Below are positions 1 to 9,400 of a DNA stretch of 64,000 nucleotides, piece after piece. The stretch's first letter is position 1; each line of letters opens with the position of its first letter. The notes beneath the pieces were generated by a model. The model did no database searches. It saw nothing but the letters and a program-made list of their open reading frames with translations, and had not been told where the DNA came from. The stretch lies in NCBI RefSeq assembly GCF_001298445.1, contig NZ_CP012036.1, forward strand, positions 2,793,263 through 2,857,262, given 5' to 3'. The DNA comes from Nostoc piscinale CENA21 (lineage in GTDB: Bacteria; Cyanobacteriota; Cyanobacteriia; Cyanobacteriales; Nostocaceae). The position numbers and the translations under genes were made by a program.

Positions 1-1
1 A

Positions 2-1609
2 CTGTTAACTCAGCAGCGACTCGTTGATAAACTTCCTCCAAATCAAGCAAAAGTTGTTTGTTTAGATGCAGTTTGGTCACAAATTGCCCAAAACAATCAA
101 GATAACCCAGACAGTGGAGTTAGAGCTTTTCATCTGGCTAATGTGATTTACACTTCAGGCTCAACAGGTAGACCGAAAGGTGTGATGGTTGAGCATAAAG
201 GACTATGCAACTTAGCTCAAGCTCAAATTCAAACGTTTGGCTTGACTTGGGATAGTCGCGTTCTTCAGTTTGCCTCCTTCAGTTTTGATGCTTCTATTTG
301 GGAAATCGTCATGGCTTTTGGCTCAGGTGGAACGCTGTATCTGGGAACCAAAGACTCTCTATTGCCAGGAAAGCCATTAATTGAGCGATTACGTGATTAT
401 GCAATTACTCATGTCACCCTACCACCATCGGCACTAGCAGTTATGCCCGTGGATGAACTGCCAGCATTGCAAACAATCATTGTTGCCGGAGAAGCTTGTC
501 CTGCGGAATTAATCAAGCAATGGTCTGTGGGCAGAAACTTCTTTAACGCCTACGGGCCGACAGAAGCGACTGTCTGTGCAACGATCGCCAAATGCACCCC
601 AGAAGATGAGAAAATATCGATTGGAAAAGCGATCGCCAATACACAAGTTTACATCCTAGACCAAAATTTACAACCAGTACCCGTCGGTGTGCCAGGAGAG
701 TTGCACATCGGTGGAGTCGGGTTAGCCAGAGGCTACCTCAACCGTCCCGAATTAACTCAGGAAAAATTCATTCCTAACCCCTTTGAAAGAGGCAGGGGGC
801 AGGGAGCAGGGAGCAGGGGGACACATCAGCACTCAGCACTCGGCACTCAGCACTCAGCACTTTTATATAAAACTGGAGATTTGGCGCGTTATTTACCAGA
901 TGGCAATATTGAATATTTGGGACGAATTGATAACCAAGTAAAAATACGCGGTTTCCGCATTGAATTGGCAGAAATAGAAAACTTATTGGGACAGCATGGT
1001 GATGTACAAAACTGTTGTGTCATTGCTCATGAAGGAACCCCAGGTAATAAGCGTTTAATTGCCTATGTAGCGCCACAAAAAGATGTCACACTCACAACCG
1101 AAGAACTCCGTCAATTCTTGGCTAATCAATTGCCTGGTTATATGGTTCCAGCCGCTTTTGTCATACTAGAGTTCTTACCTTTGACACCTAACGGTAAAGT
1201 AGACCGTCGCGCTCTGCCTAACCCAGATTTACACCAAGAATCATTAGATTATGTAATGCCAAATACAGAAGTAGAAAGAATTATTGCTGGCATTTGGCAA
1301 AAAGCATTAGCTCTAGAAAATGTAGGAATTTACAATAATTTCTTTGAGTTTGGAGGTCATTCATTACTCCTAGTAAAAATCAATCAACAACTACAAAAAG
1401 AATTGGGTTTTGAACTATCAATAGTTGATATGTTTAACTACCCAACTATCCATAGCCTCAGCCAATATTTAGCTAGTAAAACCCAAAAAGAAAAAACTAT
1501 TAAGGAAAACAATTATCGAACTCAAGCCCAGAGTGAAATTAAAGCTATCAGAAAACAGCAATTACAATCCAGACAACAATATCGCTCTCAGAAAAAAGGT
1601 GGAAGATGA
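2..1609 (+). CDS. NRPS, 3' part only: adenylation domain and carrier domain
   Basis: The gene starts before the window. What remains is most of an adenylation domain followed by a thiolation domain (GGHSLLLV, phosphopantetheine serine near position 1358). The A3 core (YTSGSTGRPKG) and the KTGDL motif are intact. Aligning the binding pocket by eye to PheA gives DAWTIAAVC, close to phenylalanine-type codes, so an aromatic residue is inferred. An insertion of about 25 residues from a short tandem repeat sits between NPF and LYKTGDL. The last 40 residues are highly basic (RKQQ, RSQKKGGR), probably a docking helix for the next protein. The stop overlaps the PKS start by 4 bases (ATGA), so the two are translationally coupled. 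Confidence 0.93.
   Translation: MLTQQRLVDKLPPNQAKVVCLDAVWSQIAQNNQDNPDSGVRAFHLANVIYTSGSTGRPKGVMVEHKGLCNLAQAQIQTFGLTWDSRVLQFASFSFDASIWEIVMAFGSGGTLYLGTKDSLLPGKPLIERLRDYAITHVTLPPSALAVMPVDELPALQTIIVAGEACPAELIKQWSVGRNFFNAYGPTEATVCATIAKCTPEDEKISIGKAIANTQVYILDQNLQPVPVGVPGELHIGGVGLARGYLNRPELTQEKFIPNPFERGRGQGAGSRGTHQHSALGTQHSALLYKTGDLARYLPDGNIEYLGRIDNQVKIRGFRIELAEIENLLGQHGDVQNCCVIAHEGTPGNKRLIAYVAPQKDVTLTTEELRQFLANQLPGYMVPAAFVILEFLPLTPNGKVDRRALPNPDLHQESLDYVMPNTEVERIIAGIWQKALALENVGIYNNFFEFGGHSLLLVKINQQLQKELGFELSIVDMFNYPTIHSLSQYLASKTQKEKTIKENNYRTQAQSEIKAIRKQQLQSRQQYRSQKKGGR
786..863 (+). repeat. STRR insertion in an adenylation domain (copy 1)
   Basis: GGGAGCA-type and CACTCAG-type heptamers are inserted in frame between the codons for NPF and LYKTGDL of the A domain. 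The homologous A domains at 9080-9100 and 28165-28180 have only four or five residues here (GTGR, GAGR). Two further A domains carry insertions at the same place (32750-32790 and 36014-36073). Confidence 0.75.
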
Positions 1610-4600
1610 CAAATATAGTGCATGAAAATAACGAATTTAATAATTCTGAAATAGCAATAATTGCTGTTGCTGGTAGATTTCCTGGCGCAAAAGATATTGA
1701 ATCATTTTGGCACAATCTACGAGAAGGTGTAGAGTCTATCTCTTGGCTGACAGATGAAGAATTAATCAACTCTAGTGTTTCTGTTGATTTACTAAGTAAT
1801 CCGAGTTATGTAAAAGCAAGCGGTGTTCTAGAAGATATTGAATTGTTTGATGCAAATTTCTTTGCTTATAGTGCCAAAGAAGCTGAGTTAATAGATCCAC
1901 AACAACGCCTATTTTTAGAATTAGCTTGGGAAGCTGTCGAAAAAGCTGGTTATGACCCGCAAACCTACAATGGTTTAATTGGGGTTTATGGTGGTGTGGG
2001 GATGAACAGGTATTTTCTCAACAATATCTATTCTCATCATCAATTACTAGGAACGTTTGACCCCGTACAGCTAGGAATATCCAACGATAAAGATTTTTTA
2101 CCGACAAGAGTTGCATATAAACTCGATTTGACTGGCCCCGCAGTCAACGTGCAAACAGCCTGTTCTACTTCTTTGGTTGCTGTTCATGTAGCGTGTCAAA
2201 GTCTTTTAAATGGTGAATGTGACATAGCTTTAGCAGGTGGTGTGACTCTGTGTATTCCTCAAAAAATAGGTTATTTGCATCAAGAGGGAATGATTCTGTC
2301 TCCTGATGGACACTGCCGTACTTTTGATGCTAAGGCACAAGGAACGATCGCAGGTAGCGGTGCTGGTATTGTGGTATTAAAAAGATTACAGGATGCAATC
2401 AGCGATCGCGACCACATCCATGCAATCATTAAAGGTTCAGCCATTAATAACGATGGTGCAACAAAAGTCGGCTACACTGCTCCTAGTGTTAGCGGACAAG
2501 CCGCAGTCATTGGTGAAGCTCAAGCTATAGCTGGTGTAGATGCCGAAACAATTTCCTACATCGAAGCTCATGGTACAGCGACACCTTTAGGAGACCCGAT
2601 AGAAATTGCCGCTTTAACTCAAGCTTTTAATCAAACCACCGATAAAAAAGGTTTTTGTGCCATCGGTTCAGTCAAAACCAACTTCGGACATTTGGATACA
2701 GCCGCAGGTGTGGCAGGTTTAATTAAGACGGTGTTAGCACTGCAACATAAAATGCTGCCTCCTAGCTTGCACTTCGAGACACCTAACCCCAAAATTGATT
2801 TTGCTAACAGTCCTTTTTATGTCAACACAACTCTAAAGGAATGGAAAACAGATAACACTCCTCGCCGTGCTGGCGTTAGTTCCTTTGGGATGGGGGGGAC
2901 GAATGCTCATGTGATTTTAGAAGAAGCACCAAGTCAAGTCAAAAGTCAAAAGTCAAAAGTCAAAAGAGAATATTTGTTGTGTCTGTCGGCTAAGACTACA
3001 AGTGCGCTGGAGAAGGCGACGGCTAATTTAATCACACATTTAAAAGAGCATTCAGAACTTGATTTAGGCGATGTAGCTTATACCCTTAATAGTGGTCGCA
3101 GGGGTTTTAATTATCGACGGATGTTAGTTTGCCGTGACTTAGAAGATGCTGTCAAGGGTCTAGAGTCAAAACAAGTATTTACCAACTATACAGAGATTAC
3201 AGAACGACCTGTTGTTTTCATGTTTCCCGGTCAAGGTTCTCAGTACGTCAACATGGCGCGGGAAATTTATGAAACTGAGGCAGTATTTAAAGAACAAGTT
3301 GATTATTGTTCAGAATTCCTTCAACCCTTACTAGGATTAGATTTACGTCATATTATTTATTCTAGTGATGAAAAGATTGATGAAGCGTCAAAGCAACTTC
3401 AACAAACTGCGATCGCCCAACCTGCTATTTTTGTAATTGAGTATGCCTTAGCTAAATTATGGCAGTCTTGGGGAGTGGAAGCGCAAGCTGCGATCGGTCA
3501 TAGTATTGGCGAGTATGTAACCGCAACTTTAGCAGAAGTTTTCTCTTTAGAAGATGCCTTATCTCTAGTAGCAGCACGCGGACAGCTAATGCAGCAACTC
3601 CCCACAGGTGCAATGCTTTCGGTTCCCCTCTCCGCAGACAAAATACAACCTCTGTTAGGACAAGAACTTTCTGTTGCAGCAATTAATCAACCATCACAAT
3701 GCGTAGTTTCCGGTTCCATAGCAGCAATAGATACACTACAAAATCAGCTTGCGGCTCAAGGAATTGAATCTCGTCGTCTGCATACTTCCCATGCCTTCCA
3801 TTCGCAAATGATGGAACCAATCTTAGAGGCATTTACAGAGCAAGTTGAAAAAGTTACTTTAAATCCGCCAAAACTGCCTTATATTTCCAACCTAACTGGT
3901 ACTTGGATTACAACTACCCAAGCCACAAATCCTGAATACTACACTCAACATCTACGTTCTACAGTGCTGTTTGCTTCTGGTATTGAGAAGTTATTAGCAA
4001 AACCAGAGCAAGTCTTACTAGAATTAGGCCCAGGACATACATTAGCTACATTAGTTAAAAGACATCCAGACAAACCACCTGCACAAACTGTCTTAACCTC
4101 AGTACGTCATCCTCAAGAAAAGCAATCCGATATTCATGTTTTATGCAATACATTTGGTCAACTCTGGTTGGCTGGTGTCAAAGTAGATTGGTTTGGATTT
4201 TATAGTCAGGATGAGTATTATCATATTCCCTTACCGACTTATCCCTTTGAACGTCAACGTTATTGGATCGATCCGCCACAAAAAACAGCTTGGGAAAATT
4301 CGCAAATACCTGCGACATCACAACTGTGGAACCTGCTTACACAAGCAGGTCAAAAGCAAGCGAGTGTTAGAAATGCAGAACTCGACGAGTTAACCTATCA
4401 GGAAAATAGACAGTGGTTAGATGGTTTATGTACAGCTTACATTAACTCTGCATTCCAACAATTAGGGGCTTTTAGTAATTCTCAAGACAAGTATGCTTTA
4501 GAGAATTTATTGGAGAAATATCATATTTCTCCCCGCTATGAGCAATTGTTTTCTAGATGGTTACAAATATTAGTCGAACAAAAACAACTACAACAACAAG

Positions 4601-5835
4601 AAGGATTATTTACTGGACTAGTACCATGTTCCCAAAATTATATTCATGAACATTTAGAACAAGTTAGAACAAGGTTTGCTGGTTCATCTTTAATAGATTT
4701 AGATTTAATCCAAAGTTGTGGTGAAAATTTAGCGACTATTATTACTGGTGAACAAGAACCATTAGAGATTTTCAATGAACTGGTTTACCAAAAAGAAAAC
4801 AAACCTTCATATTCAGAATCTGCTTTAATTACTTACTACAACTCTATTGTGTGTTCCAGCTTGGAGCAGCTAATCAAATCATTACCATCATCTGTTCAAC
4901 TGAGAGTTTTGGAAATCGGCGCGGGTACTGGTGTCACTACACAAGCATTATTACCTGTATTGCCACCTCAACAAACCAGCTATACTTTTACGGATATTGG
5001 TAGTGGTTTCCTAACTCAAGCGCAAGAGAAATTTAAAGACTATCCATTTGTTGAATATCGCTTACTAGACATAGACAAGTCGCCAACCGAACAAGGTTTT
5101 GAAAAGTACAGCTTTGATATCATCATCGCTACTAATGTTTTGCACGCCACTCGGAATATAGATCAAACTTTCCATCATGTACGCTCTTTGTTAGCTCCTG
5201 GCGGCTTCCTTTTAATGTGGGAAATAACTCAGCCGAAAATCGACTTTGATATTAGTTGGGGTCTGCTTTTAAAACCATTAGATGATAAAAGACGTAGCCC
5301 AGGTCAGCCTTTTATTATCTTAGACCAGTGGTTTGAAGCATTACGAGAGCAAGATTTTGTACAAGTTGCTGCTTTTCCTGAAACTGAAGCAATTGAACAT
5401 CAGGTTATTATGGCTGTTGCTTCTGCATCAACCGCATTTAGTACAAAATCTGGGCAGAAAGAATCAGAAATTCTATTACAAATAAAGCCAGAAACTTTTG
5501 AGTCAGAAAAATTATCAGCAAACTATTCAAGACCCAATTTACCTAATTCTTATGTAGCTCCTCGTGATGCAACTGAGCAGAAAATTGCTGGTATCTGGCA
5601 AGAATTATTAGGAGTAAAAGAGGTAGGCATCCATGATAACTTTTTTGAATTAGGAGGAGATTCTTTAATAGCTGTGCAAGTACTATCCCGATTAAGAAAT
5701 GCTTTTTCTATTAAATTAACTGTTGCCAGTTTGTTTGAATCTCCCACAATAGCTGAAATTACATCCAAGCTACAAGAACAACTCCAACTAGATACCAACT
5801 TAAGTACGAATGAGCGAGAAGAAATTGCAATTTAG
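1606..5835 (+). CDS. Type I polyketide synthase module KS-AT-MT-ACP
   Basis: This 1409-residue protein extends the chain from the upstream NRPS by one ketide unit. The ketosynthase (about residues 10-435) has its active-site cysteine in TACSTS (C186) and the histidines of HGTATPLGD and NFGHLD. The acyltransferase has GHSIGEY (S633) and an HAFH motif, which indicates malonyl-CoA. A SAM methyltransferase follows (LEIGAGTG near residue 1101), placed like the C-methyltransferases of cyanobacterial PKS modules. The ACP serine is S1353 in GGDSLIAV. There are no KR, DH or ER domains, so an alpha-methyl-beta-keto unit is inferred. Heptameric AAAAGTC-type repeats encode part of the KS-AT linker (2933-2967). 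Confidence 0.95.
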   Translation: MTNIVHENNEFNNSEIAIIAVAGRFPGAKDIESFWHNLREGVESISWLTDEELINSSVSVDLLSNPSYVKASGVLEDIELFDANFFAYSAKEAELIDPQQRLFLELAWEAVEKAGYDPQTYNGLIGVYGGVGMNRYFLNNIYSHHQLLGTFDPVQLGISNDKDFLPTRVAYKLDLTGPAVNVQTACSTSLVAVHVACQSLLNGECDIALAGGVTLCIPQKIGYLHQEGMILSPDGHCRTFDAKAQGTIAGSGAGIVVLKRLQDAISDRDHIHAIIKGSAINNDGATKVGYTAPSVSGQAAVIGEAQAIAGVDAETISYIEAHGTATPLGDPIEIAALTQAFNQTTDKKGFCAIGSVKTNFGHLDTAAGVAGLIKTVLALQHKMLPPSLHFETPNPKIDFANSPFYVNTTLKEWKTDNTPRRAGVSSFGMGGTNAHVILEEAPSQVKSQKSKVKREYLLCLSAKTTSALEKATANLITHLKEHSELDLGDVAYTLNSGRRGFNYRRMLVCRDLEDAVKGLESKQVFTNYTEITERPVVFMFPGQGSQYVNMAREIYETEAVFKEQVDYCSEFLQPLLGLDLRHIIYSSDEKIDEASKQLQQTAIAQPAIFVIEYALAKLWQSWGVEAQAAIGHSIGEYVTATLAEVFSLEDALSLVAARGQLMQQLPTGAMLSVPLSADKIQPLLGQELSVAAINQPSQCVVSGSIAAIDTLQNQLAAQGIESRRLHTSHAFHSQMMEPILEAFTEQVEKVTLNPPKLPYISNLTGTWITTTQATNPEYYTQHLRSTVLFASGIEKLLAKPEQVLLELGPGHTLATLVKRHPDKPPAQTVLTSVRHPQEKQSDIHVLCNTFGQLWLAGVKVDWFGFYSQDEYYHIPLPTYPFERQRYWIDPPQKTAWENSQIPATSQLWNLLTQAGQKQASVRNAELDELTYQENRQWLDGLCTAYINSAFQQLGAFSNSQDKYALENLLEKYHISPRYEQLFSRWLQILVEQKQLQQQEGLFTGLVPCSQNYIHEHLEQVRTRFAGSSLIDLDLIQSCGENLATIITGEQEPLEIFNELVYQKENKPSYSESALITYYNSIVCSSLEQLIKSLPSSVQLRVLEIGAGTGVTTQALLPVLPPQQTSYTFTDIGSGFLTQAQEKFKDYPFVEYRLLDIDKSPTEQGFEKYSFDIIIATNVLHATRNIDQTFHHVRSLLAPGGFLLMWEITQPKIDFDISWGLLLKPLDDKRRSPGQPFIILDQWFEALREQDFVQVAAFPETEAIEHQVIMAVASASTAFSTKSGQKESEILLQIKPETFESEKLSANYSRPNLPNSYVAPRDATEQKIAGIWQELLGVKEVGIHDNFFELGGDSLIAVQVLSRLRNAFSIKLTVASLFESPTIAEITSKLQEQLQLDTNLSTNEREEIAI
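2933..2967 (+). repeat. Heptanucleotide tandem repeat inside the PKS gene
   Basis: About four tandem AGTCAAA-type heptamers lie in frame and encode QVKSQKSKVK in the linker between KS and AT. Such short tandemly repeated sequences are normally intergenic in Nostoc; here the host protein tolerates them in a linker. Confidence 0.7.
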
Positions 5836-6116
5836 ATAAATTTCTCCTCAATCCCTGTTGTGACAAGTTCAGTTTGTCTTTGGTAAAGCGATCGCCGCAG
5901 GCTTGAACTCCAACTTTTTACTCCCACACGGAGAGGGACAAAAATATTCTGAGTTTTTAACTAAAAATTTAGGATTTTCAAGTCTCTCTCTTACTCTTCT
6001 GCGCTCTTTTTAAGAAGGTTAGGGGATATAAGCGGGTATTTTAATAGCAGTTGAGTAGTTCAGGCGCAGAACCTAGTGCCGGACAAGTTAGTAATTATTC
6101 ATTAAATTAAGTAGTT

Positions 6117-6240
6117 TCTTAAATGTCTTAACTGTCTTATTAAATGTCTTAAGTGTCTTAAATGTCCTCTTTTCTAACATCTTAAATGTCTTAACTGGCA
6201 TTGCATTTTATTGGTAAAAATGGGATCATCTGTCTACTGA
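6117..6240 (+). promoter_or_regulatory. Repeat-rich upstream region of the NRPS-TE gene, homologous to 21048-21195
   Basis: The 572-base gap between the PKS and the next NRPS holds six or more copies of a 9-base unit close to CTTAAMTGT, followed by a block reading GCATTTTATTG, then GATCATCTRTCT. The same arrangement lies before the loading gene at 21289. It is about 170 bases upstream of the start codon, so a regulatory role is plausible. The rest of the gap (5836-6116 and 6241-6407) is AT-rich and shows no gene. Confidence 0.6.
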
Positions 6241-6407
6241 TAATTTAAAAAAGTAAAGTTTATAATAATTAACTAGTAATAATTTCAATTTCTAGACAGT
6301 AAGTTTAGCAATTAAATCAATATGCAATAAATATAATAAATTGCAATTTAAATAGGAAAAAATATTTGATAGGGATTAAGAATTAGGTGATTGGAGGTAA
6401 TTTTTCT

Positions 6408-9400
6408 GTGAATATTGAGCAATGGGTAGCTGACCTTAGTAACCAGGGTGTTAAGTTGTGGGTTGAAGGTGAGCAGTTACGTGCTAATGCTCCAAAAGGA
6501 GTATTGACATCAGAAACTCGTAACTTATTGGCTCAGAACAAAGCAGAAATTATCTTGTTTTTGCAAGAGAAAAATGCCGCCACCAATACAGATTTAACTC
6601 TAATTAAAAGCGATCGCCCTCAAAACTTACCTCTATCTTATGCTCAAGAACGACTCTGGTTATTAAACCAATTAGAACCAGATAGTCCTTTCTATAATGA
6701 ACAAACAGCAATAAAACTTCACGGTCAATTAAACACTGTGGCACTAGAGCAAAGCCTCAACAAAATTATTGCTCGCCACGAAGTTTTACGTACCAACTTC
6801 CGCACCATCAACGAACAGCCAGTCCAGGTCATTGCTGATAAATTAACTCTCACTGTGCCAGTAATAGACTTAACAGCATTACCTGAAAGTGAAAGAGAAA
6901 TTGCTTGTCAACAAATAGCTACTACAGAAGCTAATTGCTTGTTTGACCTTGCTAGTTCTCCTCTAATTCGAGCTTGTGTAGTGAAACTCAAAGAGGCAGA
7001 ACACGCTTTTATACTCACAGTACACCATATTATTGTGGATGGTTGGTCAACAGGCATATTGATGCGTGAGTTAGCAACTATTTACTCAGCCCTCTGCAAT
7101 AACTTGTCGCCAGAGCTACCAAAGCTACCAATTCAGTATGCTGACTATGCAATTTGGCAACGACAATATTTGCAAAAAGAAGTCCTGCAAACGCAGTTTG
7201 ATTACTGGAAGCACCAACTTAAAAATGCTCCTACTTTGCTGGAATTACCTACAGACAGACCTCGCCCAGCTATTCAAACTTATCGGGGCGCAGTTCAATA
7301 TGTCCAATTATCAAACGAACTGAGTCAGGCACTAAGCGACTTGAGTAGGCAAGAAGGAGCCAGCCTATTCATGACGCTGTTTACCGCTTATGTTACTTTG
7401 CTTTATCGCTATACAGGCTCCGATGATATTTTAGTGGGTACGCCAACTGCTAACCGCGATCGCCTGGAAATAGAAGGGCTAATTGGCTTTTTTGTCAATA
7501 CCTTAGTATTACGCACCGATTTGTCAGCCAACCCCAGCTTTCAAGAATTGCTAGGTCGAGTACGACAACGCATATTGCAAGCTTATACTCATGCAGACTT
7601 GCCTTTTGATGAGTTGGTCAAAGCATTGCAGCCACAACGCGACCTCAGCTATACGCCTCTATTTCAGGTGTTGTTTGTCCTTCAGAATGCTCCTATATCG
7701 GAAGTAAAGCTTCCTGGCTTAACTATCAGTCCTTTGCCGACACAAAGCACAGTTGCTAAGTTTGATTTAACTTTATTATTCCAGAACACCGCCAGTGGAT
7801 TAGTAGGAATGTGGCAGTACAATGCTGACCTATTTGATGCAGCCACTATCGAGCGTATGAGTCGGCATTTTGTTACATTACTTGAAGGCATTATTGCTAA
7901 CCCCAAAGAGCAGATTTCCCAATTACCACTGCTGACAGCATTTGAGCAACAACAGTTATTAGTTGAATGGAACGATACGAGAGCAGACTCTCCTTTTGAT
8001 AAGTGTATCCATCAATTATTTGAGCAACAAGTTGAGCATACACCGGAGGCTGTGGCGGTTGTATTTGAGAATCAACAACTCACCTACCACCAGTTGAATT
8101 GTCGTGCTAACTCTTTAGCTCATTACTTGCGCTCATTGGGTGTAAAACCAGATACTTTAGTCGGTATTTGTGTCGAGCGTTCTTTAGAGATGATTGTTGG
8201 GCTGTTGGGGATTGTTAAAGCTGGTGGAGCATATCTGCCACTTGACCCAGAATATCCACCTGAACGTTTGAGCTTCATGTTAGAAGATGCTCAAGTTCCA
8301 GTTTTGTTAACTCAGCAACGACTCGTTGATAAACTTCCTCCAAATCAAGCCAAACTTATTTGTTTAGATAAAGCTTGGTCAGAAATTGCCCAAAACAATC
8401 AAGATAATCCAAACAGTGGAGTTAGAGCCTTTCATTTAGCGAATGTGATTTACACTTCAGGCTCAACAGGTAGACCTAAAGGTGTGATGGTTGAGCATAA
8501 AGGATTATGCAACTTAGCTCAAGCCCAAATTCAAACGTTTGGCTTGACTGCGGATAGTCGCGTTCTCCAGTTTGCTTCCTTCAGTTTTGATGCTTCTATT
8601 TGGGAAGTTGTCATGGCTTTTGGCTCAGGTGGAACGCTTTACTTGGGAACAAAAGACTCACTATTACCAGGACAGCCGTTAATTGAGCGATTACGTGATT
8701 ATGCGATTACCCATATCACCTTACCACCATCGGCACTAGCAGTTATGCCTGTGGAGAAACTGCCAGCATTGCAAACAATAGTTGTCGCTGGAGAAGCTTG
8801 TCCTGCGGAATTAATCAGGCAATGGTCTTTTGGTAGAAACTTCTTCAATGCTTACGGGCCGACAGAAGCGAGTGTGTGTGCAACGATCGCTAAATGTACC
8901 CCTGAAGATGAGAAAATCACTATAGGGAGAGCGATCGCTAACACCCAAGTTTACATCTTAGATAAGAATTTACAGCCAGTACCTGTAGGTGTGCCAGGAG
9001 AGTTACACATCGGTGGAATCGGGTTAGCAAGAGGCTACCTCAACCGGACAGAACTAACGCAGGAAAGATTCATTCCTAACCCCTTCGGCACTGGTCGTCT
9101 CTACAAAACTGGAGATTTAGCGCGTTATTTACCTGATGGCAATATTGAATATTTGGGACGAATTGATAACCAAGTAAAAATACGCGGTTTCCGTATTGAA
9201 TTAGGAGAAATTGAAGCAGCATTGAGCGAACATGAGTGTGTGCAGACATCTTGTGTCATCGCCCGCCAAGATAACAGGGATAATAAACGCCTAGTTGGTT
9301 ACGTAGTAGCGCATCAACACTGCCAACTCACAATGGACGAACTACGCCAATTCCTCAAAGCAAAGTTCCCAGAGTACATGGTTCCAAATGCTTTTGTGAT

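Noticed and set aside
6117..6200. Replication origin iterons
   Set aside because: The 9-base repeats resemble iterons, but the same array occurs twice, each time before an NRPS operon, and no replication gene is near.
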